64,000 nt of DNA from Kitasatospora sp. NBC_00315 (GCF_041435095.1 NZ_CP108025.1:3720001-3784000), one strand, 5' to 3'. Shown: positions 1 to 8,048, numbered from the stretch's first letter. The notes: generated by a model from the sequence alone, not told the origin. Made by a program: numbers and translations.

Positions 1-1
1 C

Positions 2-685
2 GCACTGGGCGCCGACGCCGACTTCCTGCGCGAGCGCTCGCACCGCCCCGACGTCGACGAGCGCCTCGCCGCGCTGCGGGAGGCGGTCGGGGATCGCCGC
101 ACGATCGTCCGGGTCGACCGCACCGAGCTCAGCAAGAACATCGTCCGCGGCCTGCTCGCCTACCGGCACCTGCTGCGCACCCGGCCCGAGTGGCTCGGCC
201 GGGTCGTGCACATCGCCTTCGCCTACCCCTCACGGACCGACCTCGCCGAGTACCGCGCGTACACCGCATCGGTGGAGCGGATCGCCGGGGAGATCAACGC
301 CGAGTTCGCCGCCGACGGCTGGCAGCCGCTGATCCTGCACGTCGACGACGACTTCCCGCGCTCGCTGGCCGCCTACCGGCTGGCCGACGTCGCCCTGGTC
401 AACCCGATCCGGGACGGCATGAACCTGGTGGCCAAGGAGGTCCCGGTGGTCTCCGACGCCGGCTGCGCCCTGGTCCTCTCCCGGGAGGCCGGCGCCCACG
501 CGGAGCTCGCGGACGACGCGATCACCGTCAACCCGTACGACGTGATCGCCACCGCGCAGGCCCTGCACACCGCGCTGGTCATGCCGGAGGCCGAGCGCAC
601 CGAGCGCACCAAGCGGCTCGCCGCGGCGGCCACCGCGCTGCCGCCGCAGCAGTGGTTCCTGGACCAGCTCGACGCGCTGCGCTGA
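2..685 (+). CDS. otsA: Trehalose-6-phosphate synthase, 3' part (partial)
   Basis: C-terminal 227 residues of a GT20 family trehalose-6-phosphate synthase; the 5' part lies before the window. The enzyme transfers glucose from a nucleotide-glucose donor to glucose-6-phosphate in the cytoplasm, the first step of the OtsAB trehalose route. Seen in the sequence: the conserved block VDRTELSKNIVRGLLAY near the left edge, and DGMNLVAKE at about visible residue 138, which belongs to the donor-binding C-terminal Rossmann half. The gene ends 47 bases before the convergent otsB and shares a GC hairpin with it. The family call is firm; total length and regulation cannot be judged. Confidence 0.95.
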   Translation, partial: ALGADADFLRERSHRPDVDERLAALREAVGDRRTIVRVDRTELSKNIVRGLLAYRHLLRTRPEWLGRVVHIAFAYPSRTDLAEYRAYTASVERIAGEINAEFAADGWQPLILHVDDDFPRSLAAYRLADVALVNPIRDGMNLVAKEVPVVSDAGCALVLSREAGAHAELADDAITVNPYDVIATAQALHTALVMPEAERTERTKRLAAAATALPPQQWFLDQLDALR

Positions 686-714
686 GCCGGGCCGGGCCGG
701 CGGCCCGGCCCGGC
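686..714. terminator. Hairpin between convergent otsA and otsB
   Basis: Perfect 13-bp inverted repeat (686-698 with 702-714) with a 3-base loop made of GGCCC blocks, directly after the otsA stop codon and before the otsB stop. It has no T tract, as is usual for actinomycete terminators. It probably serves both genes. Confidence 0.55.
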
Positions 715-732
715 CCGGCCCGGCCGCCCGGG

Positions 733-1578
733 TCAGCGGCCTTCGATCCGCTCCGCCAGCGCCCGCGCGAGCGCGACCACGCCGGCCGGGCCGGGGACCA
801 CCAGGTCCGCCCGGTCGGCGATCTCGGGAACGGCCGGCTCACCGTCCGCGGCGCTGCACACCAGCAGACCGGGCACGCCCTCGCCGCGGAGCTTCTCGAC
901 CGCGGCGAAGGCCGCGAGGTCGCCCAGGTCGTCCCCGGCGTAGAGCACCGAGCGGGCGCCCCGCTCCCGCAGGAAGGCGGTCAGCGCGGCGCCCTTGTCG
1001 ATGCCCGGGGGGCGCAGTTCCAGCACCAGCCGACCGGGCTCCACCAGCAGGCCGTGGTCGGCGGCCAGGCCGGCCAGCGGCTCGCGCAGCAGTTCCAGCG
1101 CCGCTTCGGGCGCGGCGGCGCGGCGGGTGTGCACGGCCAGCGCCCTGCCCTTGTCCTCCACCCAGGTGCCGGGCGGCGCTCCCGCGCCCTCCAGCCACTG
1201 CTCCAGCAGCGGCCGCAGAGCCAGCACCCCCGGGTGCGGCGCGGGGGCCCTGACCTCGCTGCTGGCGGAGTCCCAGCGCTCCACCCCGTACTGGCCGAGC
1301 ACGACCAGGCCGGGCACCTGGGCGAAGCCGCCCAACTCGACCGCCAGGGCGGCCGGCCGGCCGGTGAGCACCAGCACCGAGTCGACCCGCGGGGCCAGCG
1401 CGGCGAGCGCGGCGGCGGCGTCGGGGTGGGCACGGGCCCGGGTCGGGTCGGGGACGATCGGGGAGAGCGTGCCGTCGAAGTCGAAGGTGAGGACGGCCCC
1501 GCCGGGGTCGGCGAGCAGGGCCGCCAGCCCGTCCCGCCCGGCGGTCGTTCGGGGCTGCGGCAAGTCGGTGATGGCCAT
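733..1578 (-). CDS. otsB: Trehalose-6-phosphate phosphatase
   Basis: A 281-residue HAD-superfamily phosphatase that removes phosphate from trehalose-6-phosphate, the second step of trehalose synthesis. Motif I is FDFDGTLSPI (nucleophile and acid-base Asp residues, about residues 32-41), the Thr of LTGRP is motif II, and GDDLGDLAAF is motif IV. Length matches OtsB. It converges on otsA, so the two trehalose genes are adjacent but not in one operon. The ATG lacks a good Shine-Dalgarno sequence; a TAGGGT hexamer ends 6 bases upstream, suggesting a leaderless mRNA. Confidence 0.93.
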   Translation of the reverse strand: MAITDLPQPRTTAGRDGLAALLADPGGAVLTFDFDGTLSPIVPDPTRARAHPDAAAALAALAPRVDSVLVLTGRPAALAVELGGFAQVPGLVVLGQYGVERWDSASSEVRAPAPHPGVLALRPLLEQWLEGAGAPPGTWVEDKGRALAVHTRRAAAPEAALELLREPLAGLAADHGLLVEPGRLVLELRPPGIDKGAALTAFLRERGARSVLYAGDDLGDLAAFAAVEKLRGEGVPGLLVCSAADGEPAVPEIADRADLVVPGPAGVVALARALAERIEGR

Positions 1579-1584
1579 GTTCGG

Positions 1585-1590
1585 ACCCTA
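1585..1590 (-). promoter_or_regulatory. Candidate -10 box for leaderless otsB
   Basis: TAGGGT on the minus strand, six bases upstream of the otsB ATG, fitting the actinomycete TAnnnT -10 pattern with transcription starting at the initiation codon. No convincing -35 was found. Confidence 0.4.
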
Positions 1591-1696
1591 CCCACGGCTC
1601 CCCGGAGCACACCGCGACGCACCGCGGGGCACCGCCGGTGCGCCGTCCGGGGCCGGCGCCACGGCTCTCCACCGCCCACCCGTCCGTGGGCAGGCT

Positions 1697-1924
1697 CTAG
1701 CGGGCCGCCCGCTTGCGCTCGCGGATCCGGCGCAGCCGGTTGATCAGCAGCGGGTCGTGGGCGAGGGCCTCCGGGCGGTCCAGCAGGGCGTTGAGCAGCT
1801 GGTAGTACCGGGTGCCGGAGAGTCCGAGCTCCTCCCGGACGGCCCGTTCCTTGGCGCCGGCCGTCCGCCAGGGCCTGGCCTCCAGGGCCAGCACGGCGAG
1901 CTCCCGCTCGTCGAGCTCCGCCAT
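1697..1924 (-). CDS. DUF3263 small putative DNA-binding protein
   Basis: A 75-residue protein of the actinobacterial DUF3263 family, recognisable from the segment RYYQLLNALLDRPEAL followed by DPLLINRLRRIRERK. The pattern (short helices, then a basic tail) suggests a helix-turn-helix protein, but its function is not known. I chose the ATG at 1924 because GGAGGT lies 7 bases upstream; the frame is open further upstream to an ATG at 1981 and a GTG at 2002, which would overlap the promoter of the divergent cupin gene. It is separated from otsB by 118 bases. Confidence 0.75.
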   Translation of the reverse strand: MAELDERELAVLALEARPWRTAGAKERAVREELGLSGTRYYQLLNALLDRPEALAHDPLLINRLRRIRERKRAAR

Positions 1925-2036
1925 CGCCGCCACCTCCGCGTCCGCCCGGGCCGCCGGGTGCGGGCCCCTACGAGGTGTCATTCTCCCCCGCCGGTCCGAC
2001 ACACTCTGCCGCCCCCGCCCGGCGCCCCGGGCGGGT

Positions 2037-2042
2037 TAGCGT
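2037..2042 (+). promoter_or_regulatory. Candidate -10 box for leaderless cupin gene
   Basis: TAGCGT seven bases upstream of the ATG at 2050, matching the TAnnnT -10 pattern. It suggests a leaderless or near-leaderless transcript. Confidence 0.35.
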
Positions 2043-2049
2043 CGGGAGC

Positions 2050-2397
2050 ATGACCGACAGCTACGCCGTGCACGTGCCGAGTGCCGAGCTCGAACCCGAC
2101 CCGCTCGACCCCGCTCAGATCGTCTCGGGCACCCCGGAGGTGTCCGGCCGGGTGCTCTGGGAGTCCGCGGACGGCCGCCAGCTGCGCGGGATCTGGCAGA
2201 TCACCCCGGGGGTGGTCACCGACACCGAGGCCGACGAGCTGTTCGTGGTGCTCAGCGGCCGGGCGACGATCGAGTTCGAGGGCGGTCCGACCCTGGAGGT
2301 GGGACCGGGCGACGCGGCCGTCCTGCACGCCGGCGACCGGACCACCTGGACGGTCCACGAGACCCTCCGCAAGGCGTACGCGCTCACCCTCGGCTGA
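2050..2397 (+). CDS. Small cupin-domain protein
   Basis: A 115-residue single-domain cupin of the cupin_3 type (related to the (S)-ureidoglycine aminohydrolase cupin fold). The first cupin half includes DTEADELFVVLSGRATIEFE and the second VGPGDAAVLHAGDRTTWTVHETL, ending after the typical beta barrel. The first motif has Glu/Asp where classical metal cupins have a His pair, so metal binding is uncertain. It is monocistronic, divergent from the DUF3263 gene and convergent with the sugar-binding lipoprotein. Its substrate is unknown. Confidence 0.85.
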   Translation: MTDSYAVHVPSAELEPDPLDPAQIVSGTPEVSGRVLWESADGRQLRGIWQITPGVVTDTEADELFVVLSGRATIEFEGGPTLEVGPGDAAVLHAGDRTTWTVHETLRKAYALTLG

Positions 2398-2402
2398 GAG
2401 CC

Positions 2403-2436
2403 GCCGTGCCCGCCCCCGGTCGGGGACGGGCACGGC
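2403..2436. terminator. Hairpin between cupin and sugar-binding lipoprotein genes
   Basis: Inverted repeat of 15 positions with one mismatch (2403-2417 with 2422-2436) and a 4-base loop, lying just after the cupin stop codon and 38 bases before the stop of the convergent lipoprotein gene. It is probably bidirectional. Confidence 0.55.
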
Positions 2437-2474
2437 GGGCGAGCGCGGCCGGCGGCTGCGGCGGGCGGGTGCGG

Positions 2475-3743
2475 CTAGCGGACCTTCTTGGTCTCCGCCG
2501 CGGCGGCATCCTGCAGGCCGCCGAGCACCGCGGCGGCGTCGCCGGTCGCCGCCTTGCCGATCTCCGCCTTGATCTTGGCGCTGATCTGCTCCCAGGCCGG
2601 GTCCCCGAGCGGGTAGAAGTTGGCGTTGGGCAGGGCGTCGAGGAACTGCTTGAGGTCGGCGTGCTTCCCGTTGCCGCTCATCTCGGCCAGGGTGTCCTCG
2701 GTCACCGGCAGCAGGTTGTACTTCTCGTCGAAGGCGAGCTGGCTGTCCTTGGCGTACACCATGGTGAGGAACTTCTTGATCTCGGTCTTGTGGCCGTTGG
2801 CCTTGAAGGCCATCATCCAGTCGGCCACGCCGAGCGTGCCGGTCCTGGCCACGCCGTCCTTGCGCGGGAGCGGCGCGGTGCCGAAGTCGACGTTCGCGGC
2901 GGTGGCCGCGCCCAGCAGCGAGGGGTGGCCGTTGAGCATCGCCACCTTGCCGGCCGCGAAGTCGCCGAAGGCGGTTTTGCGGTTGACCGTGCCCGGGTCG
3001 GCGTAGGTGTCGTGGGTCTCGATGAGGTTGGTGTGCAGCCAGGTGAAGGTGGCCACGTTCTGGGGGCTGTCGATGGTGTAGTTGCCGACGTCGTCGGAGA
3101 GGCTGCCGCCGCCGCTCATCGCCCACATCATCGACTCGGCCTGGGCCTCCTCGGAGCCGAGCGGCAGCCCGTACGGGATCACGCCGGGCACCTTGGCCTT
3201 GATCTTGTCGGCGTCCTGGCGCAGTTCGGACCAGGTGGCCGGGGGCTGGGTGATGCCCGCCTTCTGGAAGATCGTCTTGTTGTAGAAGAACACCCGGGAG
3301 GAGGCGACCCAGGGGATGCCGTACTGGGTGCCGAGCACCTGGCCGGCGTGGGTGAAGTTCTCGCTGAGGTTGGCCTGGGTCTCCATCGAGAGCACGTCGG
3401 CGGCGGGGTAGAGCCGCCCGGCGGCGACCTGGTCGGCGAAGCCGCCGGTCTGCACGAGGTCGGGCGTGTCGCCGCTCTTGATCAGGTCGGCGACGTGCTT
3501 GTCGATGTCGGTCCAGGCGACCACGTCGACCTTGACCTTGATCGAGGGGTTGGCCGCCTCGAAGCGGTGCGCGAGGTCCTCCCAGTAGGGCTTGGAGCTG
3601 TTCGCCTCGGAGTCGCCGTAGTCGGCGGCGACCAGCTTCAGCGTGACGTCCGAGCCGGACAGGAGGCCGCAGCCACTGAGCAGCAGCGCACCGGTCACCG
3701 CCGTTCCGATCAGCCGACAGGACCCGTGGGCACGCCTGTTCAC
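2475..3743 (-). CDS. Sugar ABC transporter substrate-binding lipoprotein
   Basis: Family 1 extracellular solute-binding protein of about 422 residues, an exported lipoprotein that captures a sugar or oligosaccharide for an ABC importer. It has a basic N terminus, a hydrophobic core and the lipobox LLSGCG; the mature part shows typical features such as YGIPWVASSRVFFYNK and FAAGKVAMLNGHPS. I prefer the GTG at 3743 (AAGGCGG 8 bases upstream); the frame is open to a GTG at 3797, almost touching a dre-like DasR operator at 3800-3815. No permease or ATPase gene accompanies it, so it must work with a remote importer. Its place beside nagKA and the dre site point to amino-sugar or chito-oligosaccharide uptake (inference). 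Confidence 0.88.
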   Translation of the reverse strand: MNRRAHGSCRLIGTAVTGALLLSGCGLLSGSDVTLKLVAADYGDSEANSSKPYWEDLAHRFEAANPSIKVKVDVVAWTDIDKHVADLIKSGDTPDLVQTGGFADQVAAGRLYPAADVLSMETQANLSENFTHAGQVLGTQYGIPWVASSRVFFYNKTIFQKAGITQPPATWSELRQDADKIKAKVPGVIPYGLPLGSEEAQAESMMWAMSGGGSLSDDVGNYTIDSPQNVATFTWLHTNLIETHDTYADPGTVNRKTAFGDFAAGKVAMLNGHPSLLGAATAANVDFGTAPLPRKDGVARTGTLGVADWMMAFKANGHKTEIKKFLTMVYAKDSQLAFDEKYNLLPVTEDTLAEMSGNGKHADLKQFLDALPNANFYPLGDPAWEQISAKIKAEIGKAATGDAAAVLGGLQDAAAAETKKVR

Positions 3744-3799
3744 CGCGGTTACCGCCTTCGTGAGGGAGAGTGTCGGCAACACTTCCAAACCGGACACTG

Positions 3800-3815
3800 A
3801 CAGGTCCAGACCTCT
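3800..3815 (-). promoter_or_regulatory. dre-like DasR operator before the sugar-binding lipoprotein
   Basis: ACAGGTCCAGACCTCT on the plus strand, matching the DasR-responsive element consensus ACTGGTCTAGACCACT at 13 of 16 positions. It lies about 57 bases upstream of the preferred start of the lipoprotein gene. DasR is the GntR-type repressor released by glucosamine-6-phosphate. Confidence 0.6.
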
Positions 3816-3824
3816 TCGGGGTAG

Positions 3825-4007
3825 TTACCGAAGTGCGGGGTCACGTTGCAGCACGCGCAATGACATTACGGCGATACCGGACAGATCAACCTCCCGTCCG
3901 GTCGGGGTTAAGGCTCTGATCACCTCGACGCCCGCCGCCGTGAACGCAACGGTCGGCTCCTCGCCCACCTCGACTCCGGCGGCCCCACTCCCATGACGGG
4001 CCATCAC
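3825..4007 (-). CDS. Possible small TTA-containing ORF (uncertain)
   Basis: A 60-codon frame whose product contains VEVGEEPTVAFTAAGVEVIR and RVLQRDPALR. Its composition is protein-like (alternating hydrophobics, few Pro/Gly runs), unlike most random frames here. It contains one TTA leucine codon and an AGA, and about 72 percent G or C at third positions, low for this genome. The start (GTG 4007 or ATG 4004) has no properly spaced Shine-Dalgarno sequence. I do not recognise a family. If real, translation would depend on the bldA tRNA. It may equally be a chance frame in an intergenic stretch. Confidence 0.25.
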   Translation of the reverse strand: MMARHGSGAAGVEVGEEPTVAFTAAGVEVIRALTPTGREVDLSGIAVMSLRVLQRDPALR

Positions 4008-4530
4008 TCCGGGCGCGCCGACCGGCTCGTCGGGCCCAGGCGCCCATGACGTCCGGCACCACGACGCCCCGGGCCACCTCGTCCGGCGCGGCGGCCGGTG
4101 GCCGCGGACGGCCTGAGCGACCGCGGGTGATCACGCCGCCGCCGGGGGCACCCCCGCTCCGGACGGACCGTCAACTCGCACCGGATCCGCCGGCCCCTCG
4201 GTGACGCCGACCGGCACCCCGGCGGACCCGACCGGAGCCGCCCCCCGCCGCCCGACCGACTCGGGGCGGCCCGCGCAGCCCCCCGACGCCTGGCGGCGGT
4301 GGCTCCGCCGTCGAGGTCGCGCCGCCGGACGGCGACCGGGACGCCCGGGCCGCGCAGCCCCTCTCCCGACGTCCGGCCGATCAGCCGCGGCCGGCGGTCG
4401 CACCGGCACGTTCCCCCGTTCGCACCCCCGGACACGGGCTGCGCCCTCCCCCGCGCGCCACGCGCCGCGCGCCCACCCTCTGCATCCCGCCTCTGCATCC
4501 CCGTGCGCACCCTGCGCGGGATGCGCGAGG

Positions 4531-4650
4531 CGGGCCCGGCCGCGCGCATCCCGTCCGGGGCGGGCCCGGCCGCGCGCATCCCGTCCGGGGCGGGCCCGGC
4601 CGCGCGCATCCCGGCCGGAACGGGCGGGGCCGGACGCATCCCGTCCGGGG
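4531..4650. repeat. Four tandem copies of a 30-bp unit
   Basis: Units at 4531-4560, 4561-4590, 4591-4620 and 4621-4650, each beginning CGGGC and containing GCATCCC. Units 1 and 2 are identical, unit 3 differs only in its last bases, and unit 4 is diverged in its first half. It lies in non-coding DNA upstream of nagK. Spacers are absent, so it is not a CRISPR. Confidence 0.9.
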
Positions 4651-4769
4651 CGGGCGGCCCGGCCGCCGCACCTCACCGTCGGCCGAGGGCGTGGCGGAGG
4701 TCGGACAAATCACCCGTTCCCCACCCGCAGCGACAAATCTCACTAGCCCCCGGACGGACCAATCGGCCA

Positions 4770-4785
4770 ACTGGACTAGACCTCT
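4770..4785 (+). promoter_or_regulatory. dre operator of the nagKA operon
   Basis: ACTGGACTAGACCTCT matches the DasR-responsive element consensus ACTGGTCTAGACCACT at 14 of 16 positions, 27 bases upstream of the nagK start. DasR repression of nagKA is established in Streptomyces; this site is the obvious counterpart. Confidence 0.8.
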
Positions 4786-4812
4786 TTGCCCTGGCCAGGC
4801 GAAACTGTCCCG

Positions 4813-5760
4813 GTGAAGTACGTCATCGCACTCGATGTAGGCGGCACCGGCATGAAGGCCGCGCTGCTCGCCCAGGACGGCTCCGTGCTGTTCGAAGCAC
4901 GCCGACCGACCGGGCGGGAGCACGGCACGGACGCCGTGGTCACCACCATCCTCGACTTCGCCGCCGATCTGGCGGACGAGGGACGGGGCCGTTTCGGCTG
5001 CGATCCCCTCGGCGCAGGCGTCGCCGTCCCGGGGACGCTCGACGAGAAGAACGGGATCGCGGTGTTCTCCGCCAACCTCGGTTGGCGGGATCTCCCTCTG
5101 CGCAAACTCCTCGGCGAACGCCTGGCCACCGGGGGCGGCGCCCTGATGCCGGTCGCGCTCGGCCACGACGTCCGCTCCGGCGGGCTGGCCGAGGGCAGAC
5201 TCGGCGCGGGCCGGGGCGTCGACCGGTTCCTCTTCATCGCGCTGGGCACCGGCATCGCCGGCGCCATCGGCATCGGTGGACGGATCGAGGCGGGCGCCCA
5301 CGGCTACGGCGGCGAGATCGGCCACGTGGTGGTCCGCCCCGGCGGCCCGGCCTGCGGCTGCGGCGCCCGCGGCTGCCTGGAGACCCTGGCCTCGGCCTCG
5401 GCCGTCTCCCGGGCCTGGGCCGAGGTGACCGGGGACCCGGCCGCCGACGCGGCCGCCTGCGCGGAAGCCGTCGACGCCGGGGACGAACGCGCGCTGCGGG
5501 TCTGGCACCGCGCGGTCGACGCCCTCGCCGACGGCATCGTGCTGGCCCAGAGCCTGCTCGACCCGTCCACGGTGATCGTCGGCGGCGGCCTCGCCGAAGC
5601 CGGTGACACGCTCTTCACGCCGCTGCGCGCGGCGGTCACCGAGCGGTTGACCTTCCAGATGCCCCCGAAGGTCGTACCGGCCATGCTCAAAGACACCGCC
5701 GCATCCCTTGGCGCCGGCCTGCTCGCCTGGGACCTGCTCTCGATGGAGGTGACCGCGTGA
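4813..5760 (+). CDS. nagK: N-acetylglucosamine kinase, ROK family
   Basis: A 315-residue ROK-family sugar kinase that phosphorylates cytoplasmic N-acetylglucosamine with ATP to GlcNAc-6-phosphate. It begins with the phosphate-binding motif DVGGTGMKAALL (residues about 8-19) and has the ROK zinc-binding signature CGCGARGCLE in the middle. The GTG start at 4813 is chosen because it precedes VKYVIALDVGG directly and because the dre operator ends 27 bases upstream; a TTG at 4786 in the same frame would place the operator against the start. Its stop overlaps the nagA start by 4 bases (GTGA), so the pair is translationally coupled. Specificity for GlcNAc is inferred from nagA and the operator. Confidence 0.9.
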   Translation: MKYVIALDVGGTGMKAALLAQDGSVLFEARRPTGREHGTDAVVTTILDFAADLADEGRGRFGCDPLGAGVAVPGTLDEKNGIAVFSANLGWRDLPLRKLLGERLATGGGALMPVALGHDVRSGGLAEGRLGAGRGVDRFLFIALGTGIAGAIGIGGRIEAGAHGYGGEIGHVVVRPGGPACGCGARGCLETLASASAVSRAWAEVTGDPAADAAACAEAVDAGDERALRVWHRAVDALADGIVLAQSLLDPSTVIVGGGLAEAGDTLFTPLRAAVTERLTFQMPPKVVPAMLKDTAASLGAGLLAWDLLSMEVTA

Positions 5761-6986
5761 CGACCGCGCGGATTCAATCAGCGGCTCAGCCGCGGCGCAC
5801 CGTCCTGTCCGGCGCCCGGCTCGTCCTTCCCGGTGGTGTCGTCGAGGACGGCCGGATCACGGTCGAGGGCTCCGTCATCTCGACCGTGACGCAGGCCCGG
5901 GGGGAGAACGGCACCGAGCGGGAGCCGGGCGACCTCGACCTGGCGGGCCACACCGTGGTGCCGGGCTTCGTCGACCTGCACGTGCACGGCGGCGGCGGCG
6001 GCTCCTACGCCTCCGGCATCGCCGAGGAGGCACTCACCGCCGCCCGGACCCACCTGCTGCACGGCACCACCACCACCGTCGCCAGCACCGTCACCGGCGA
6101 GATCGACGAAGTCTGCCACCAGGCCGCCGTCCTCTCCGAACTCGTCGAGGACGGCATCCTCGCCGGCGTCCACTTCGAGGGCCCGTTCATCTCCCACAAC
6201 CGCTGCGGCGCCCACCGCCCCGACCTGCTGCGCGACCCCGACCCCACCCTGGTCCGCAAACTCGTCGACGCCGCACGCGGCCACGCCACCATGGTCACCC
6301 TCGCACCGGAACTCCCCGGCGGACTGGAATCGGTCCGGATGCTCGCCGACCTCGGCGTCATCGCCGCCGTCGGCCACACCGACTCCGACTACGCCAAGAC
6401 ACTGGAAGCCATCGAAGCCGGCGCCACCGTCGCCACCCACCTCTTCAACGCGATGCCCGGCATCCAGCACCGCGCCCCCGGCCCCATCATCGCCCTGCTC
6501 GAAGACGAACGGGTCACCGTCGAACTGATCAACGACGGCGTCCACCTGCACCCCTCCGTCCTCGACCTCGCCTACCGCACCGCCGGCGCCTCCCGCGTCG
6601 CCCTCATCACCGACGCCATGGGCGCAGCCGGCATGGGCGACGGCCTCTACCCCCTCGGCCCGCTCCAGGTCCGCGTCCAGGACGGCATCGCCCGACTCGT
6701 CGAGGGCGGCTCCATCGCCGGCTCCACCCTCACCCTCGACGTCGCCTTCCGACGCTCCCTCACCGTCAACGGGCTCAGCCTCAACCAGGCCGTCGAATCC
6801 CTCAGCGCCGTACCGGCCCGCCTGCTCGGCCGCTACGACACGATCGGCTCCCTCGAAGCGGGCAAGAACGCCGACCTGGTCGTCCTCGACTCCACCACCC
6901 ACGACCTCGTCGCCGTCATGCGCGGCGGCCACTGGATCACCGGCGCCGAACGCCTCACCCCCGTCACCACCGCCACCACCGCCTGA
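5757..6986 (+). CDS. nagA: N-acetylglucosamine-6-phosphate deacetylase
   Basis: A 409-residue amidohydrolase that removes acetate from GlcNAc-6-phosphate, giving glucosamine-6-phosphate, the effector that releases DasR. Metal and substrate motifs are all present: GFVDLHVHGGGGG, HFEGPFIS, AVGHTDSDY, ATHLFNAM and LITDAMGAAGM. The start GTG overlaps the nagK stop. The operon therefore converts imported or recycled GlcNAc to glucosamine-6-phosphate, and its product should induce it by inactivating DasR. A strong hairpin follows the gene. Confidence 0.95.
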   Translation: MTTARIQSAAQPRRTVLSGARLVLPGGVVEDGRITVEGSVISTVTQARGENGTEREPGDLDLAGHTVVPGFVDLHVHGGGGGSYASGIAEEALTAARTHLLHGTTTTVASTVTGEIDEVCHQAAVLSELVEDGILAGVHFEGPFISHNRCGAHRPDLLRDPDPTLVRKLVDAARGHATMVTLAPELPGGLESVRMLADLGVIAAVGHTDSDYAKTLEAIEAGATVATHLFNAMPGIQHRAPGPIIALLEDERVTVELINDGVHLHPSVLDLAYRTAGASRVALITDAMGAAGMGDGLYPLGPLQVRVQDGIARLVEGGSIAGSTLTLDVAFRRSLTVNGLSLNQAVESLSAVPARLLGRYDTIGSLEAGKNADLVVLDSTTHDLVAVMRGGHWITGAERLTPVTTATTA

Positions 6987-7024
6987 CCAAGCCGACCGGC
7001 CGGCCCCGCGCGGCGAACGGGTTC

Positions 7025-7056
7025 GGACGGCGTCGACCGACCGGTCGACGCCGTCC
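7025..7056. terminator. Hairpin between nagA and the carbohydrate-binding protein gene
   Basis: Perfect 14-bp inverted repeat (7025-7038 with 7043-7056) and GACC loop, between the two convergent stop codons. Confidence 0.65.
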
Positions 7057-7064
7057 GTGCCGGG

Positions 7065-8048
7065 TCAGCCGTTCGGGGACACGGTGATCTGGTCGACCAG
7101 GACGGTTCCCGCTCCCGCCGGCACGGTCACCGTGACGGTGTTCGACCCTGCCTGGAGCTGCGGCAGGATGTAGGTGCTGTACCAGGACTGCGTCGGGTCG
7201 CCGCCCGGCGCGTAGTTCTGCAGGTTGAGACCGCCGTCGCGGTCCTTGCCGTTGACCGAGACACCGGCCCGGACGTCGGCCGCCGGGTTGTTGAAGTGCA
7301 CCAGGAACTTGTAGGTGCCCGCCGCCGGGACGCTGCCCGTCCAGGTCACCGAGGAACCCGCCTGGAGCGTCAGATAGCCGCCGTCCGCCGACTTGGCGCC
7401 CTTGACGGTGTTGCCCAGCGGAGCGTTCTGCCCCTGGAGCTGGCCCGCGTCGGTGGTGGTCGGACCGGCGACGGTGGGAGTACCGGAGGGCGTGGCGCTG
7501 GCCGTGGCACCGGCCGAACCGGTCGCGGTGGCCGGCGCGCTGGTGTGGCCGCCGGTGGCCTTCCGCCTGGTGTCCGGATCACCGCTGGTCGACAGGGCGA
7601 TGCCCGCGCCGACGGCGATCGCCGCGACCACGGCCACCGCGCCGATCACCGCGCCCTTGCTGCGCCCGCTGCTCGGCCGCTCCTCGCCCGGGCGGGGGCG
7701 CGAGCGCTCGGCGTAGCGGCTCTGCTGGGTGGGCAGCTCGCCGCCGTACGACGGCTGCCCAGGGTTCTGGCCCTGGTTCTGACCCTGGCCCTGCCGGCGG
7801 CCGTACGGCTGGGCGCTCTCCTGGTACTGCGGCGCCTGGCGCTGGGCGGGCTGGCCGTACTGGGTGCGCCCGACCTCCACCGGCCGGTTGTAGGAGGTAC
7901 GCGGCACACCGGGCTGCTGGCCGCTCTGCCGGCCGTCCTGCGCGGTCTCCCCCTCGGCGGGCCGGTAGAGATAGCCGAACGGGTCGTCGTCCTGCGGGGC
8001 ACCGCTTCCAGGGCCCTCGGGCACTCCGTTGCTGCCGGCGCTCGTCAC
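7065..8048 (-). CDS. Membrane-anchored carbohydrate-binding module protein
   Basis: About 327 residues in three parts: a cytoplasmic low-complexity N terminus rich in Pro, Gln, Tyr and Gly (DDDPFGYLYRPAEGE, then repeats such as GQGQNQGQ), one transmembrane segment (AVIGAVAVVAAIAVGAGIAL), a Ser/Thr/Ala linker, and a C-terminal beta-sandwich domain of about 120 residues resembling carbohydrate-binding module families 6/35 (SSVTWTGSVPAAGTYKFLVH, FNNPAADVRAGVSVNGK). It likely binds polysaccharide at the cell surface; no catalytic domain is present. The GTG at 8048 is preferred (GGGGAG upstream) over the ATG at 8075. It converges on nagA, which may be coincidence. Confidence 0.75.
   Translation of the reverse strand: MTSAGSNGVPEGPGSGAPQDDDPFGYLYRPAEGETAQDGRQSGQQPGVPRTSYNRPVEVGRTQYGQPAQRQAPQYQESAQPYGRRQGQGQNQGQNPGQPSYGGELPTQQSRYAERSRPRPGEERPSSGRSKGAVIGAVAVVAAIAVGAGIALSTSGDPDTRRKATGGHTSAPATATGSAGATASATPSGTPTVAGPTTTDAGQLQGQNAPLGNTVKGAKSADGGYLTLQAGSSVTWTGSVPAAGTYKFLVHFNNPAADVRAGVSVNGKDRDGGLNLQNYAPGGDPTQSWYSTYILPQLQAGSNTVTVTVPAGAGTVLVDQITVSPNG

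Larger units (their letters stand above)
3744..4812. other. 1.07-kb intergenic stretch between lipoprotein gene and nagK
   Basis: No well-supported gene. It holds two dre-like operators at its ends (3800-3815 and 4770-4785), one doubtful small ORF (3825-4007), a very GC- and CpG-rich middle (about 4010-4700), and a 30-bp tandem repeat at 4531-4650. Long frames in this part are Arg/Pro/Gly-rich shadows. Confidence 0.6.

Noticed and set aside
4531-4650. CRISPR-like array
   Set aside because: Units are contiguous without spacers; it is a simple tandem repeat.
4299-5606. 435-codon plus frame overlapping nagK and reading through the 30-bp repeats
   Set aside because: Arg/Pro-rich product with repeat peptides and overlap with nagK in another frame; no start signal.
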